In this document: piece after piece, positions 42,739 through 55,149 of the stretch
How the letters are laid out: each line of letters opens with the position of its first letter
How positions within the stretch are numbered: position 1 is the first letter of the stretch
Origin: Mesostigma viride
Lineage: Eukaryota > Streptophyta > Mesostigmatophyceae > Mesostigmatales > Mesostigmataceae
Length of the DNA stretch: 55,500 nucleotides
NCBI GenBank assembly: GCA_009746045.1
Contig: RPFO01000156.1
Span: forward strand, 5,875,900 to 5,931,399
Direction: 5' to 3'
Notes under the pieces: generated by a model
What the model was told of the DNA's origin: nothing
The model's input: the letters and a program-made list of their open reading frames with translations, nothing else
Database searches by the model: none
Program-made: the position numbers and the translations under genes

Positions 42739-45700
42739 TGTATTGGGAAGGTTCGTTGCAACCTTCAGTGATGAAGAGCTGATGTGAAAATGGAAGGCGA
42801 TAAAATTTTCTGGAGTCGGTCTGGTCGCCTTGACGAATTCTATGCAAGAAGTCCGTCAGTGGTTAGCCGTAGCTCAGTTGATGATAATTGGGTATCGGCC
42901 AGCCATGGTTTGGGCAAGCCAAGAAATTTTCGGTTAGCTCTTGTGACGGGCTGAAAGCTACATAGCGCTGTGACGCAAAATTTCCGCAGCGGCCTAGCTC
43001 TTCATCGAGGCGTGTGGTTAAGGCCAGCGCCGCATCACGATGTAAAACCGGATTGGATCCGAGAGCTACTGTGCGAAAGTAAACGCTTGAAGTCGTGCAA
43101 GCTGGAATTTACAAGCTTTGTTTGCAAGGCGGATCATCAAGGTGGTCACGGACTGCGGTGTACATCCGTCATGGTCTTCTTTTCTTTCCCGGGACAGCAC
43201 AGGCGGTATAACTGCGCTGGTTTGTGCACGGTTTGTATTCGACTGATGCGTGTAAGTGCCCTGCATGTTTTCTTTTCAAGATTTCGTGAGTTCGGTGAGA
43301 TGGTTGTTATAGCTGTCTCGACCAAGAGGAAATCCTGCAAGGTGGCGGATTTTCTATACGAATAAAAGCGTCAGCTCTTGAGACGTCTATTCCTCGTTAA
43401 AGCTGGCGAATGGTTTCTAACGTTAGCTAGGCTGTTTTAAAGCGCCTGCTGAATTTTGCAATCAGCCTTTGCGTTGATTGATGTGCTTGTGTTTTCAACA
43501 GCGGCTTTTGAAGCCAGAAAGCTTTACGTTTGGCTTAAGGGCACAGTATATTTTGCATGCTTGAATGAAAGATTTTCTTTTCTCTTTGCCTTGATGCTGT
43601 GGTGCGTCAAGAAGTCTTCCAGTGTATGGTTATTTGCTGGTTGATTCCAAAACTTTCCTGGGAAGTCTGGTTGTGTAGCCCAGATGCTTTGTTGCTATTT
43701 TCTTTCCTTTGTTGTCTATCATGCAAAAGTGCGTGTGGTTTGTGCGCAGGCATGGTGAGAATCCTCGTTGGTATCCAGCTGGATGACAGTGCCTAATGAT
43801 TGTGCATTTTCCAGCTGATGGCGTCTATACAACCATGGGCATGATTGAAATCCATGAAGCCACGTGAATGCATGCCTAAGGAGATTCTAGGCATATGGCT
43901 CATGCAACACGTGAAGATAGATTAATTGCCTGCCAGCCTATGTGTGGTTGTGCCCCATGCTAAGGGCTTGGGCAGAAGACTGAATTTTCCAGGGTTAGGT
44001 GTGATCAATCCTGAAGGGGAACCACGTAAGATGGAGCCCATATAGTACAGCCTGCATACCCTGATCATTTCAGGCAATGGTTTTCGTGGGAATGGTGATG
44101 GTATTTCAGCCCACGTGGAATGATGGCCCAGTACCTGTGACGGGGGTCATTGACAGCCGGTGCTGCAACGGCTGATGGTATCATAAGATTCTGCCTGAAT
44201 GATTGCTGGTACAAGAAATCCAGCCATGACAGTTATTCGGCTGATGATTGATGTCATGAGAAATCCAGCCATGACATTTATTTGGCTGATGGTTGATGTC
44301 TCAATAAAGCCAGCCATGACAGTTTTTGGCTGATGTTATTTGGTGGTTGCATGTCTACACTGGCCAAATTTTGAACATATGTTGTGGCCATGTTCATGAA
44401 TAATTCTGCCACACGTCATACGTGGTGGGATGTTGGTCGCAAAGAGAAATCCTGTAATGGCTAAGTGTGGATGTATGTGTGATACGTATACAGATCACCT
44501 TGAACCTCCTTATATCCATGGGATGAGGTTTATGTGTAGCTTTTTCCTTGGATGATGGAGAAGCCTGTGAATTATATTGCATGGGTGGTCTGGCCGGTTA
44601 CAAGCTGGTGCTTGGGGCACGTTCTTTGTTGGTAGCTATATTGACCAACATGTGATTGGGCTATCTTGGAGGTCAGAAGTTTGTCTGAACTCAAGAGCCT
44701 TATATTTTTTACTACCAGACGGTTTTGAGCCCCAGCATACAAAGATTAATAAAACCACCATGAGAAAGAGCAGGATAGTATTTATATTCTAACCTGCTGT
44801 CTTGAAACCCCTACAAATGTTAGGGGTGATGTGACGATACCAGGTACCATGAGTCGAAGGACCTGAGATATGCTCTGTACTTTGAGTTCAGTGCAGCCTC
44901 GGAACGGCATGTGCTTCATGAGCTGCATTGAAAATAGCAAATGCAAAAGGGCTGTGCGTTGAAAGGGTCGGGCTGACTAGGCCTATAAGGAGGGCGGCCT
45001 CCTTCAGTATTTGGGAGGGGGTATGAGATATCCTACATCAAGGACATCTGAAAGTAGGCCACAAAACTACTGATGTGGAGCGTGGTAGGCCATGTAAAAG
45101 CGGTCAATCACGTATCTTGGCACAGGATCAAACCAACTTGCCGGGCAGTGGTGGGCGCCCAATGGAATGAATGCTGACCTGGGCAAACGTATACTGGTCG
45201 TCCCATCAGTACGTCAAGAGATGGACCAAGCGAAGCCAAGCCAAACCCAACTCGGCGGTCTGCTACCCACATGGCAAGAGGCAATGCAGGGGGGACCATC
45301 TGAATCTGATCTGACTGGTGCGCAACAGGATGACGAACAGATGAGGGTTGCTTTGTCCTGCCCTATGACTGCATCTCATGGAGGGAGTTTTGTAGATCCG
45401 GGGTGTGGCATTGCACTCCCTGCGGGGGCCACGGTAGGTGAAGAGGCGAGGCTGAGTGAGGCTCGTTTTCTTAAGAGGCAGGCTATGGGTTCAGTCGCCT
45501 GTTGTCCACAGCTGGCTAAGAACATTCAGCCAATTGTGAATGCCCTGTGACAGCTTCCTCCTTGTTGTCAACAGGAAGGGGTCATCAATGGATCTGCCCC
45601 AAAATCATGACCCAATGGATGGACTGCAGCTGTCCATGTGGCAGGGAAATCTTTCTCTGTCTGACGCACTTACTAAATAAAAATTTGCAGCGTACCCTCA

Positions 45701-47132
45701 GGTGGCATTGGCCCCTATAAGGAAGGGTTTCCTTACTCATGTCTGCTGAATTTGCAGTGGATATTTGCAGAAATATCCTCTAGTAAAGTTCTCAGAAGAA
45801 TGAGAAGATGAATAAGCATAAATCAAGTATTGGTATTCCGTACGTGATGATGGCCTGAAGGCTTGATGAGCCAGGCAACACTTGATAGCATATCCATGTC
45901 CCTACTAGAAGAAGGAAAAGGGATGTGAAGGGCCAATTGTAATTGGTCAGCTTTTCCATACTATGGATTATCAGCAAGCAAGCACTCAGTTTGCGTAAAG
46001 CAAAACCCAACCATGACTGCAGGGATGACATTCCCCTGGCTGATGGTTGTGGGGACTGTACGTGCCCAGGTGTGCTGGGTGCATGACAAGACGTTGCATG
46101 GGAACTGGATGAAATTCCAGTAAATGCCATGGCTCAGAATAAGCTGTGATGAACAAAGGGAGAATAAGCTGTTGCATAACAGCTGCACATCATCATTATT
46201 ACACCCTTTGTTGGTGCAGGTTTTGACTTGGTAACAAAGGCGACCCATGCAATATGATAAGATCCCTCCAAGGATAATTTTGCCTGCAAACAGTACTGAT
46301 GTTCCATAAGCGGGTGATGTGCAAACAGTGAATGCCAGGCCAGCCCCGTAAGGGATGACAGCCTGATGATTACAAGTCTACTATATTTTCTGGAGGAAGA
46401 CATTGGAGTTGTCCCTGAAAAGGACTGAAACTTCATTGTAAACCAGTGATAGCCCAGAAGAATGGGTCTTGGTGCCGAAAGGGAATGATTGATATAACCT
46501 CAGCCAAAAGAATTCCATGCATGTAGTGGCTCTGTGGCTGGGATGTCAAAATATGGATGGTAAATATACTCCCTCGTGAAGTGGCATGGACCCTGATCGG
46601 GAAGAATAAACCCCGGTCTGCATACATGTCATCAGATAAATTTCTTGCCAAATATTTCTTCTGGAAACTAATCTGGCCGATGACCAGATTGCCGGGCTGG
46701 ATGTACAATGCCCGAGGATGTCAGTCATGTACTGCCCAAAGTCTAAACTGGGGTTGACTGATAGGATGGCTGCCCTTAGTACTGTGATTACAATGAAAGG
46801 GGCAACCGTGCATGTCAGATTTGTAATAGCCGGCTGTGGGCCTCGCCTAATGCCCCTTGGGTAGGTTTTTTGGTCCCTGTTTACCATTAGGGTTTTTTCC
46901 TACCAACAGTCTGGTTATAACAATCTGACCATTGAGTAGATATCGGCCAAGTAATTTTTCTCCTCTCTGGTCTAGGTTTTGCAAATTGAAGCGTGCCTGG
47001 CCAGCTGCAGGAAAGCAGCTCCACTATGTGAAATAAGCCCGTCATCCCGGATGCGGCCGAAAAACGGGGGTTTAAACACCTCCCAATACATCACTGATGC
47101 CGGTCTTATTTCGCACTTGAAATGTGGGCTGG
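42739..47132. other. LTR-element interior without recognisable pol
   Basis: The longest frames (42970-43365, 131 aa; 45167-45550, 127 aa) lack gag, protease, reverse transcriptase or integrase motifs. Near 44190-44340 a roughly 45-55-bp unit (AAATCCAGCCATGACA...GGCTGATG) repeats about four times. A purine-rich AAATGTGGGCTGG lies just before the 3' LTR and could serve as a polypurine tract. Primer site candidates after 42738 are unclear. Confidence 0.5.
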
Positions 47133-47729
47133 AGTTGAGCCGGGTGGCTCAGGATGGCCAAGTTAGTACAAACTAATACAACGCTGAAAGAACTACTATC
47201 GGCCAATAAATGATAGTACAACAAGCAAAGATCTGTAGCAGCCAACCAGCTACTAAGGATCCGAGCTGTATATATTATCCTTGGTAGTATCTACGCTTGT
47301 GGCGCGGCGCCATGAGGTTGAGCGCCGGACAGGCATGATGCGGAAGCAAGGTCCTGTGTGCATCAAGTATCCGCAGTGCTGAGTACATAGTTGGTTGCTG
47401 CAATGAGCTTCTAGAAGGGTCCATAGTACAGATGTTTGACGTGGATCCGACGTACTGGATTTGTTGACGCAAATGGTTGCTGACTTGCGTTGACGGACGG
47501 AAAGTGGATGCGAAAAGCATTATATGGAATTACTGCGCAAGGCAGTGGTATCTATCTGATTTGAGTCCATCGGATGAATTGGACCGACAAGGTTGTTGAA
47601 CTCATTCATGGTCAACGCAACCTAAGAGCCAGTATTATTGTTGTCCATGAATAAAGACAATCATGATGAATTATGAACCTAATGGTCGCATCAGAAAGCT
47701 GAGCACACGCAAGTGTGTCCAGCTTAACT
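47133..47729. repeat. 3' LTR (intact, serves as empty-site reference)
   Basis: 597 bp, AGTTGAGCCGGG...CCAGCTTAACT. It contains a TATATAT box near 47270 and an undisturbed GTTGTTGAAC at the position where the 5' LTR carries the Mutator-like element. Confidence 0.8.
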
Positions 47730-48190
47730 GGACCACCGCCAGGCCAACCAACGGGAGGCCACCGACCGCGCTCGCCGCGAGTGCCGAGTGGTGCTGCGTC
47801 GCTTCCCCCAGAAGCCAGGTGAGACGTCAACCTCCCTTGCCGACGAGCTCAAGGACCAGCTCCTTACCCTCATGGGCCTGGTAGGTGAGGTAGAACTGCG
47901 TGGGTGTCACCGCCTTCCCCACTCGATCACGGGACAAGGCGGCTCCTCCACCCGTTCTGCTCACCTTCCCCTCCCGTGAGGACAAGCAGCGGTTCCTCTC
48001 TCGTCGCAAGCGGTTGCACGACCTCACCTGGACGCTGGACGACGACCTGACCCCCGCTCAGCAGCAGCAGCGACGCGACCTGTGGCCGGAGTACCTCCGC
48101 CACAAGCAGGACCCCCAGAAGCCCAAGGTGTACTGGAGGGGCGGGGACCTAATGATCAACCACAAGATGTGGACGCCCCCCGCGGGCTAG
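47730..48190 (+). pseudogene. ORF1 C-terminal half (third copy)
   Basis: Reads HRQANQREATDRARREC...GETSTSLADELKDQLLTLMG, then after a frameshift near 47900 AFPTRSRDKAAPPPVLLTFP...WTLDDDLTPAQQQQRRDLWP and a stop at 48190. These match the RRM and C-terminal domain of the intact ORF1. Its upstream 25 bp lie at 31271-31295. Downstream is a type A 3' region (48191-48619), not ORF2. Confidence 0.8.
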
Positions 48191-48619
48191 ACTAGCTAAT
48201 AGCCCTAGCTTGTATCCATTGGTAGTCACTGCCGCCATGGCAGCCATGCTTAGAACGTTTGCCTAGCCGTGCCAACATACCTAGTCACGTGCACCGCTAA
48301 CGCACGGTACACAACCAGCCATGTAGCCTTAGCATAGTCCTTGTTGTACAGCCGTGCTACGTCTTGGCTATGATCAGTTTACTCGCCCACGCTCCTTGTT
48401 ATGCCATGCTCACATGGGTCTTATTGCACCCACAGATTGCCGGATCGTTAGCGTGTCCGTTTAGCTAACGTGCCCGAATGCAGCTGTGGCATGCCTATGG
48501 CATGAAGGAGACTGGGGGTCTCTGCCCTTTCTCCTGTTGTGCACACACAGGGATTAAAAGCACTTCGGTGCTCCGTGACTCCCCAACGGGAGCACGAGTT
48601 TAATTAATTAATTAATTAA
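48191..48619 (+). mobile_element. Type A 3' region, hairpin and (TTAA)n tail of the third ORF1-only copy
   Basis: Shared with 19707-19995 and 13225-13392. Ends CTCCCCAACGGGAG-CACGAGT and TTAATTAATTAATTAATTAA. Confidence 0.75.
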
Positions 48620-48776
48620 TTCTAGATTAGATTAGCTTAGATTTATAGATTAGTTCGGTTTCGCGGCTTTGTCCCCCCTCCCTCCATCCACAGGAATATG
48701 TGCTACATGATCTCCCTTGGAACGGAGTCATGTTATAGTTTAATTTAATTTTTAAATTTAGTTTTAATCTCCCCAC

Positions 48777-48871
48777 GGAATTGAATTGAATTGTAACATA
48801 ACTCCGTTGGGAGTATATGTAGCACATAGCCCTTGAGAGGGGGCATATGGCCGGCCTATCATACATCCTAA
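48777..48871 (-). mobile_element. Type C 3' end with TTGAA tail, left piece
   Basis: AATTGAATTGAATTG precedes the inverted hairpin (CTCCGTTGGGAG) and the CATATGGCC...ATACATCCTAA 3' region. It is interrupted by the LINE at 48872-49498 and resumes at 49499-49672. Confidence 0.65.
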
Positions 48872-49498
48872 CTGGCGACACACCCAAACTGGCGACTCGG
48901 CTCGACGGCACAGTTTACAGGATGCTCCGGCAGGTCCTTCATGTAGGTTTTTCCGAGCGTCCGTCATCAGAGTCTCTGTATCATGGCATGCCTCGTGTTT
49001 CGGACGAGATTAGACAGCGTAGGATAGCATTTGTAGGACACCTTGCCCGCACCAGCCAGGTCGACACCACCCTTGGTCTGGCCGGCCCCCAGCGGCTTGG
49101 ACAGCCAGGGCGGCACATTCTGACCTGGCCTGGCCCCAAGGACATTCCCAAAAGGGTAGGGAAACCTGTCACCAACTACGTTCAGATGCTGCTGGACGAC
49201 CTCGTGGTCCCAGCCCAGTTTGAGCACCGCATCCACTCTCTCTCCCGTCTTTGGACTGCCATGCAGGACAAGACGCGGTGGAAGAAGATTGTCAAGGCGC
49301 ACACGCCCGACCCTGTGGGCAAGCCACCTCCCCCCAAGCGGAGGAGGCGTTTTGATGAGTAGTGCAGTTAGGATTTTCTAGATAGAGTTAGGATAGTTCG
49401 ATCACGCGGCTTCCTCCACCCCATCCATCATGAAATATGTGCTACATGACCTCCCCACGGAGGCATGTTATAATTTAATTTAATTTAATTTAATTTTA
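48872..49498 (+). mobile_element. LINE type B, 5'-truncated, with 11-bp duplication
   Basis: ATACATCCTAA flanks it (48861-48871 and 49499-49509). It carries an open ORF2 C-terminus from 48872 to the stop at 49362 (RQRRIAFVGHLARTSQVDTT near 49010-49070; end VGKPPPPKRRRRFDE). The 3' region follows, with the variant hairpin CTCCCCACGGAG near 49451 and a TTTAA tail. The catalytic domain is absent. Confidence 0.8.
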
Positions 49499-49735
49499 AT
49501 ACATCCTAAGCTACTTCCTGCAAGGGTGGGGATGTAAAGGACCCTTGCTCTAGGTGCACCAGGGCACTTGCATCCCCATGATCTTCAAGCTATGCCCAGC
49601 GAAGGGGGAGCCTGTCATGGGGGGGAAGATCAGCATAGCTATACAAAAGCTAGGGCATGGCGTCTCAGCAGAGAGTTACTCCCCACGGAGTCATGTTATA
49701 ATTTAATTTAATTTAATTTAATTTAGTTAGCACAT
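49499..49735. mobile_element. Rest of the type C 3' region and another hairpin tail
   Basis: GCTACTTCCTGCAAGGGTGG...GTCATGGGGGGGAAGATC matches 35190-35300, ending in GAGTTACTCC. A CTCCCCACGGAGTCATGTTA hairpin and (TTTAA)n tail follow (49687-49730). Confidence 0.6.
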
Positions 49736-49759
49736 TTATAACGCAATTTTTTGCGTTAT

Positions 49760-50190
49760 AACACTTTATTTCAATTAAACACATCTAATGAAGCAAGCAT
49801 GATATGGGCTATCTGAGGCCAGTTATGAATTCTCTGAGATATATAAAAAAATGTAGTATATGGTCTTGGCATGTAATTCCCAGCCTGGCTATGTGAAATT
49901 CAAAGTTGAAGACACATGGGTCTCGTAAACTATGACCCCCTCACACTACAAGGGGCCGGTATGCCACATCCAGGTCAAGTATTGCAGGCACTGAATTTTT
50001 TGGAGTAAAAGCAATATATGTAGACCCTCGTGGCTGCATATGGGCTTGAAATAAGCAGCCCTCCTATTTTCCCCACACCCATGAAATTATAACACTATAA
50101 CACTGGGTAGACAAGTGGGTGCACACAAAAGGCACCGTGGGCCCCTTGGGGGGCATAAACCCATGGAGATGCACAAACTAAGCCCAGATA
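49760..50190. other. Unassigned DNA in the palindrome-bounded element
   Basis: No gene or repeat seen. Confidence 0.35.
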
Positions 50191-50251
50191 TGTCAAAATA
50201 AGACAGGGCAACCACCTGCAGCCAATAATACAAGCTGGCCACATGCCACGC

Positions 50252-51188
50252 TTAACGAGAAGAGCGGGCACTGCGGCCAGTCTGACCCCCCCGAGGACGG
50301 GGTAGCCGTGCCACCGCTGGCCCGCTTCTTCTTTGGCCTCTTTGGCGTCCTTGGCGTCTTCTCCGTGTACTCGCCCTCACTGCATGCTCCACCAGGCGGA
50401 TGCCCTCCTGCTGCCAGTCGGCCTCCTTCCAGCCCTCGGCGTCCTTTACCACCCACCCCGCCAGGTCTGCCAGCTCGGCCTCAATGGCGTCCTCCACCGA
50501 CTTGGCCTGCAGCTCCGGATCCACAAAATCATCCTCATCCGCCTCCTCTTCCTCCTCATCGCTCGTGACATTGCCGGCCTTGGCAGCCTCCCTTGCAGCT
50601 CGCTTGGTCGAGGTCTTGCTCTTGGACCCCGCAGGCCGCCCTCGCTTTCTTTTCTGAACCGGCGCCGGCTCCTCCTCCTCCTCCTCCTCCTCCTCCTCGT
50701 CCTCGTCCTCGTCCTCGTCCTCCTCCTCCTCCTCCTCCTCCTCCTCCTCCTCCTCCTCCTCCTCCTCATCGTCGTCTCCCTCGTCCCCCTCCTCCTCCTC
50801 GCCATTATCCGAATCTAAGCCGACAGTGGCCTTCTGGGCAGCATCCTCGGGCAGGGCGTAGCCCAGCTCCTCGTCCAGCTGCTCGACACGGAGGACAATA
50901 TCATCCATCTCGTCTGGCTCGGAATCGAGCCATTTCAGCACCTGCCATTCGTTAAACAGCTCGTGCGACCTATCTCGAGGGAAGTAGCACCTCCACAGGT
51001 CCAGATCACCGACCTTCGGCGATCGATGCTTTCATGAAAGATTTCACGTTTCCCTGCACTTTGGCCTCATTCCAGCCACCCTTGTACTGTTTCCTCGCCC
51101 ATTTCTCACCCCAGTATGTTGCTGGGACGCTAACATGTCTTCCTATTAGGTTACGATCGCGTTTCCTGGGGTCAAACAGCTGCGCCAT
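50252..51188 (-). pseudogene. Acidic AT-hook protein, frameshifted, possibly transposase N-terminus
   Basis: From ATG at 51188 the protein reads FDPRKRDRNLIGRHVSVPAT, then YWGEKWARKQYKGGWNEAKV, a small beta-type domain resembling N-terminal modules of some algal transposase-like proteins. One extra base near 51019 shifts the frame. The other frame continues GDLDLWRCYFPRDRSHELFN and VLKWLDSEPDEMDDIVLRVE. A long Glu/Asp run and an AT-hook-like KRKRGRPAGSKSK follow. After about 50440 the best frame is unclear and no catalytic domain is present. PiggyBac-like origin is a guess; a host gene fragment is possible. Confidence 0.45.
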
Positions 51189-51495
51189 GTCGCTAGACTA
51201 CAGCAGGACTGCAGTGGGTACGCGCGATTTCGTTCGGCCATCACCTTCGTCTAATCCCTAAAAAGTCCTGATTTACAGCTGGCATTGCATGATGCCACGT
51301 GGCAACCGTTGGGTACTTGGGTACGGGGATTTTTTTATGAGATCCTAGGGTTATAAACTAAGCCTGACTGCAGTTGTTTGGCCTCTAAACTATTGGGAAA
51401 TAGTTGTTTGAACTCCATGTTAACAACGCAATTTTTTGCGTTGTTATAGTTCCTCACAACGCAAAAAATTGCGTTATATGTAATAACGCGAGTTA

Positions 51496-52160
51496 ATGCT
51501 CTTCAAGGTCCTCGTCCTCACGGTGCTTACGTATGGCGCCGAGGCGTGGACACTCACGGACACACTGGCGGCTAAGCTCGACGGCACGGTTGACAGGATG
51601 CTCCGACAGGTCCTGAATGTAGGGTTTTCCAAGCATAGGTCATTAGAGTCTTTGTACCAGGGTATGCCTCGTATTTCGGACGAGATTAGGCAGCGTAGGA
51701 TAGCATTTGTAGGACATCTTGCTCGCACCAGCCAGGTTGACACCACCCTTGGTCTGGCCGGCCCCCAGCGGCTTTGCCAACCAGGGCGGCATACATCTTG
51801 ACCTGGCCTGGCCCCAAGGACATTCCCAGGAAGCTAGGAAAACCTGCCATGAACTACACCCAGATGTTGCTGGCCGACCTAGTGGTCCCAGCTCAGTTTG
51901 AACACCGCATCCACTCCCTCTCCCTCCTTTTGTCTGCCATGCACAACAAGAAGCGGTGGCAGAAGATCAATGTCCAGGCTCACACGCCAGCCCCTGTTGG
52001 CAAGCCACCCCCCCCCCCAAGAGGAAGGGGCATTTCGCTGAGTAGCACTTGTAGTTAGGATTTTCTAGACTAGCTAGCTTAGAGTTAGGATTAGTTCGAT
52101 TACGCGGCTTCTCCCACCTCCACCCGCCCAAGGAATATGTGCTACATGATCTCCCAACGG
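51496..52160 (+). mobile_element. LINE type B ORF2 C-terminus and 3' end
   Basis: Open frame from 51496 (MLFKVLVLTVLTYGAEAWTL ... ISDEIRQRRIAFVGHLARTS) shifts near 51780 and ends in a decayed PVGKPPPPPRGRG. The 3' region ends GTGCTACATGATCTCCCAAC and GGAGGCA, directly abutting a type C tail in inverse orientation (52166 onwards). Confidence 0.75.
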
Positions 52161-52165
52161 AGGCA

Positions 52166-52391
52166 TTGAATTGAATTGAATTGAATTGTAACATAACTCC
52201 GTTGGGAGTATATGTAGCACATAGCCCTTGAGAAAGGGGCATATGGCCTATCATACATCCTAAGCTACTTCCTGCAAGGGTGGGGATGTAAAGGACCCTT
52301 GCTCTAGGTGCACCAGGGCACTTGCATCCCCATGATCTTCAAGCTATGCCCAGCGAAGGGGGAGCCTGTCATGGGGGGGAAGATCAGCATA
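52166..52391 (-). mobile_element. Type C 3' region, left piece
   Basis: TTGAATTGAATTGAATTG tail, inverted hairpin near 52196-52207, then the conserved 3' region to GGGGAAGATCAGCATA. Interrupted by 52392-53119 and continued at 53131-53245. Confidence 0.7.
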
Positions 52392-53119
52392 ATTAATTAA
52401 TTAATTAGACTCGTGCTCCCGTTGGGGAGTCACGGAGCATTAACCCCGATGAATGGATGGATGGGTGCACACATTCCTACCGGTCTAATCTAGATCTACA
52501 TTGGCTACATACTACATCTATCTAACAACATTCTATCTACATCATCTATCTAGGCAGCCGCACGCTGCCCTAGGGGGAGCTATCTAGCGTGCCTCCCGCG
52601 GGATTGCACACGCGGGCGCTTCCCCACTGGGGGGGCTCGTTGTCCTCTATGACCTGGGCCCACTTGGCCTTGTCCATCATCTTCTTCCAAATCACGGAGA
52701 GGCCTAGGCCCCCCATGTCCTCTACTAGCTGTTCTTTGAAGGTGCGGGCCTTGCGGCGTCTAACATCACTGGGCCCAGCCCACGTCAGGAGGTGCCGGCC
52801 AGGCTGGGCTGGTCGCAGTCCTGCGGGGGGGCCACGTGAGGTGTCTACCTGGTTGGTGCGAGCTAGGTGCCCTACTAGCTGCAGGCGGCGTTGCTTAATT
52901 GTGCTGGTGATATAGGGCATGCCCTGGTACAGGTCCTCATTGCGGACATGAGCAGCATATCCTACTCTGAAAATGGAACGCAGCATGCTGGTGACCGCGC
53001 CGTCCAGCTTGCGGGCCAGGTCGGCGGTGAGGGTCCACGTCTCGGCGCCATACGTGAGAACAGGAAGGACGAGGACCTTGAACAGGTCCTGTTTCTCGAT
53101 CTTGCCCAGGGGCTTGCGC
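52392..53119 (-). mobile_element. LINE type A, 5'-truncated, with 11-bp duplication
   Basis: AGATCAGCATA flanks it (52381-52391 and 53120-53130). In its own direction: ORF2 C-terminus, stop near 52570, 3' region, hairpin CTCCCCAACGGGAG (about 52424-52437) and a (TTAA)n tail. This links the type A 3' end to an ORF2-bearing LINE. Confidence 0.85.
52570..53119 (-). pseudogene. LINE type A ORF2 C-terminus, open frame
   Basis: KQDLFKVLVLPVLTYGAETW, LTADLARKLDGAVTSMLRSI and ITSTIKQRRLQLVGHLARTN are the conserved region after the reverse transcriptase. SVIWKKMMDKAKW and a CNPAGGTLDSSP end follow. The frame is open but lacks all catalytic motifs because of 5' truncation. Confidence 0.8.
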
Positions 53120-53324
53120 AGATCAGCATAGCTATACAAAAAGCTAGGGCATGGCTGCTCAGCAGGGAGTTACTCCCTGCATGGGCACTGCATAATTAAA
53201 TAAAGCTAGGCATCATCTGGAGGGTGGCTCATCATAGGCACACATGTACATGACGGAGGCATGTTATAATGTAATCTCCCAATGGAGGCATGTTATAATT
53301 TAATTTCAATTCACAAGGCTACTC

Positions 53325-53457
53325 GTTTCCAGATCTCCATTCATATTCGTCATCCTGGACGACTCGAAAACGCGGAAAAGATGAAGGAAGGCAGGCTCGA
53401 GCTACCATGGTCCCGATTCTCTCGATTTCTGGCCTGCGCTGGTTGTCTCCTTGATAT
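53325..53457 (+). mobile_element. Penelope-like 3' end, left border of the compound microsatellite
   Basis: Matches the last 130 bp of the 38102-38954 copy, with GACGACTCGAAAACGCGGAA and ending GGTTGTCTCCTTGAT. The microsatellite starts immediately after it. Confidence 0.75.
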
Positions 53458-54585
<1,128 letters not shown>

Positions 54586-54609
54586 GCCCCGTCTACAGGC
54601 GCGGGAACC

Positions 54610-54912
54610 AACTGCACTGCACTGCACTGCACTGCACTGCACTGCACTGCACTGCACTGCACTGCACTGCACTGCACTGCACTGCACTGCACTGCACTGC
54701 ACTGCACTGCACTGCACTGCACTGCACTGCACTGCACTGCACTGCACTGCACTGCACTGCACTGCACTGCACTGCACTGCACTGCACTGCACTGCACTGC
54801 ACTGCACTGCACTGCACTGCACTGCACTGCACTGCACTGCACTGCACTGCACTGCACTGCACTGCACTGCACTGCACTGCACTGCACTGCACTGCACTGC
54901 ACTGCACTGCAC
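54610..54912. repeat. (ACTGC)n microsatellite
   Basis: About 60 perfect pentamers. Confidence 0.95.
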
Positions 54913-55084
54913 AGAACACGGAAAGTTGGAGAAGGGAAAACGTGAAAGTTTGAGTGGTTTACGTGAAAGCGGTTGGAGCCTTCTACACCTGCACCACCTC
55001 CACATAACGACACAACTGCACACTAACACGCCAATACCCACACGCAAACACCCGCAGGCACACACGCTGGATAAACGACGGACG

Positions 55085-55149
55085 TATCAAGGAGACAACC
55101 AGCGCAGGCCAGAAATCGGGAGAATCCGGACCATGGTAGCCCGAGCCTG
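55085..55149 (-). mobile_element. Penelope-like 3' end, right border, inverted
   Basis: ATCAAGGAGACAACCAGCGC and the next 45 bp match the extreme 3' end of the family. GACGTAT occurs on both sides (about 55079-55085 and 55152-55158), suggesting a very short insertion with its own duplication. Confidence 0.65.

Larger units (their letters stand above)
31296..47729. mobile_element. LTR retrotransposon without recognisable pol (LARD-like)
   Basis: Two direct repeats of exactly 597 bp (5' copy 31296-31764 plus 42611-42738; 3' copy 47133-47729) flank 4.4 kb of internal DNA. GGACC is duplicated at 31291-31295 and 47730-47734. The LTR termini are AGTTGAGC...GCTTAACT, an inverted pair but not the usual TG...CA. 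No gag or pol domain was found in 42739-47132, so it would need proteins from another element. Orientation is not determined. LTR identity by eye is nearly complete, suggesting a young insertion. Confidence 0.8.
31271..48619 (+). mobile_element. ORF1-only retroposon (third copy), 5'-truncated, host of the LTR element
   Basis: TTCTAGATTAG flanks it (31260-31270 and 48620-48630). The first 25 bp encode KLQELED, which continues at 47730 as HRQANQREA once the LTR element and one GGACC are removed. The ORF1 C-terminus ends at 48190, the 3' region of type A follows, and the hairpin CTCCCCAACGGGAG and a (TTAA)n tail close it. Confidence 0.75.
49736..51486. mobile_element. Element bounded by AACGCAATTTTTTGCGTT palindromes
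   Basis: The palindrome occurs at about 49740-49759 on the left, and on the right as two copies (about 51427-51445 and 51458-51476, inverse). Surroundings also match (ATAACGCAA at both ends). Between them lies one frameshifted gene. I could not find a clear target duplication, so element status is inferred. Confidence 0.5.

Noticed and set aside
47133-47729. Stand-alone MITE with AGTTRAGC ends
   Set aside because: A second copy in direct orientation plus the outer GGACC duplication and exact 597-bp length show the two are LTRs of one element.
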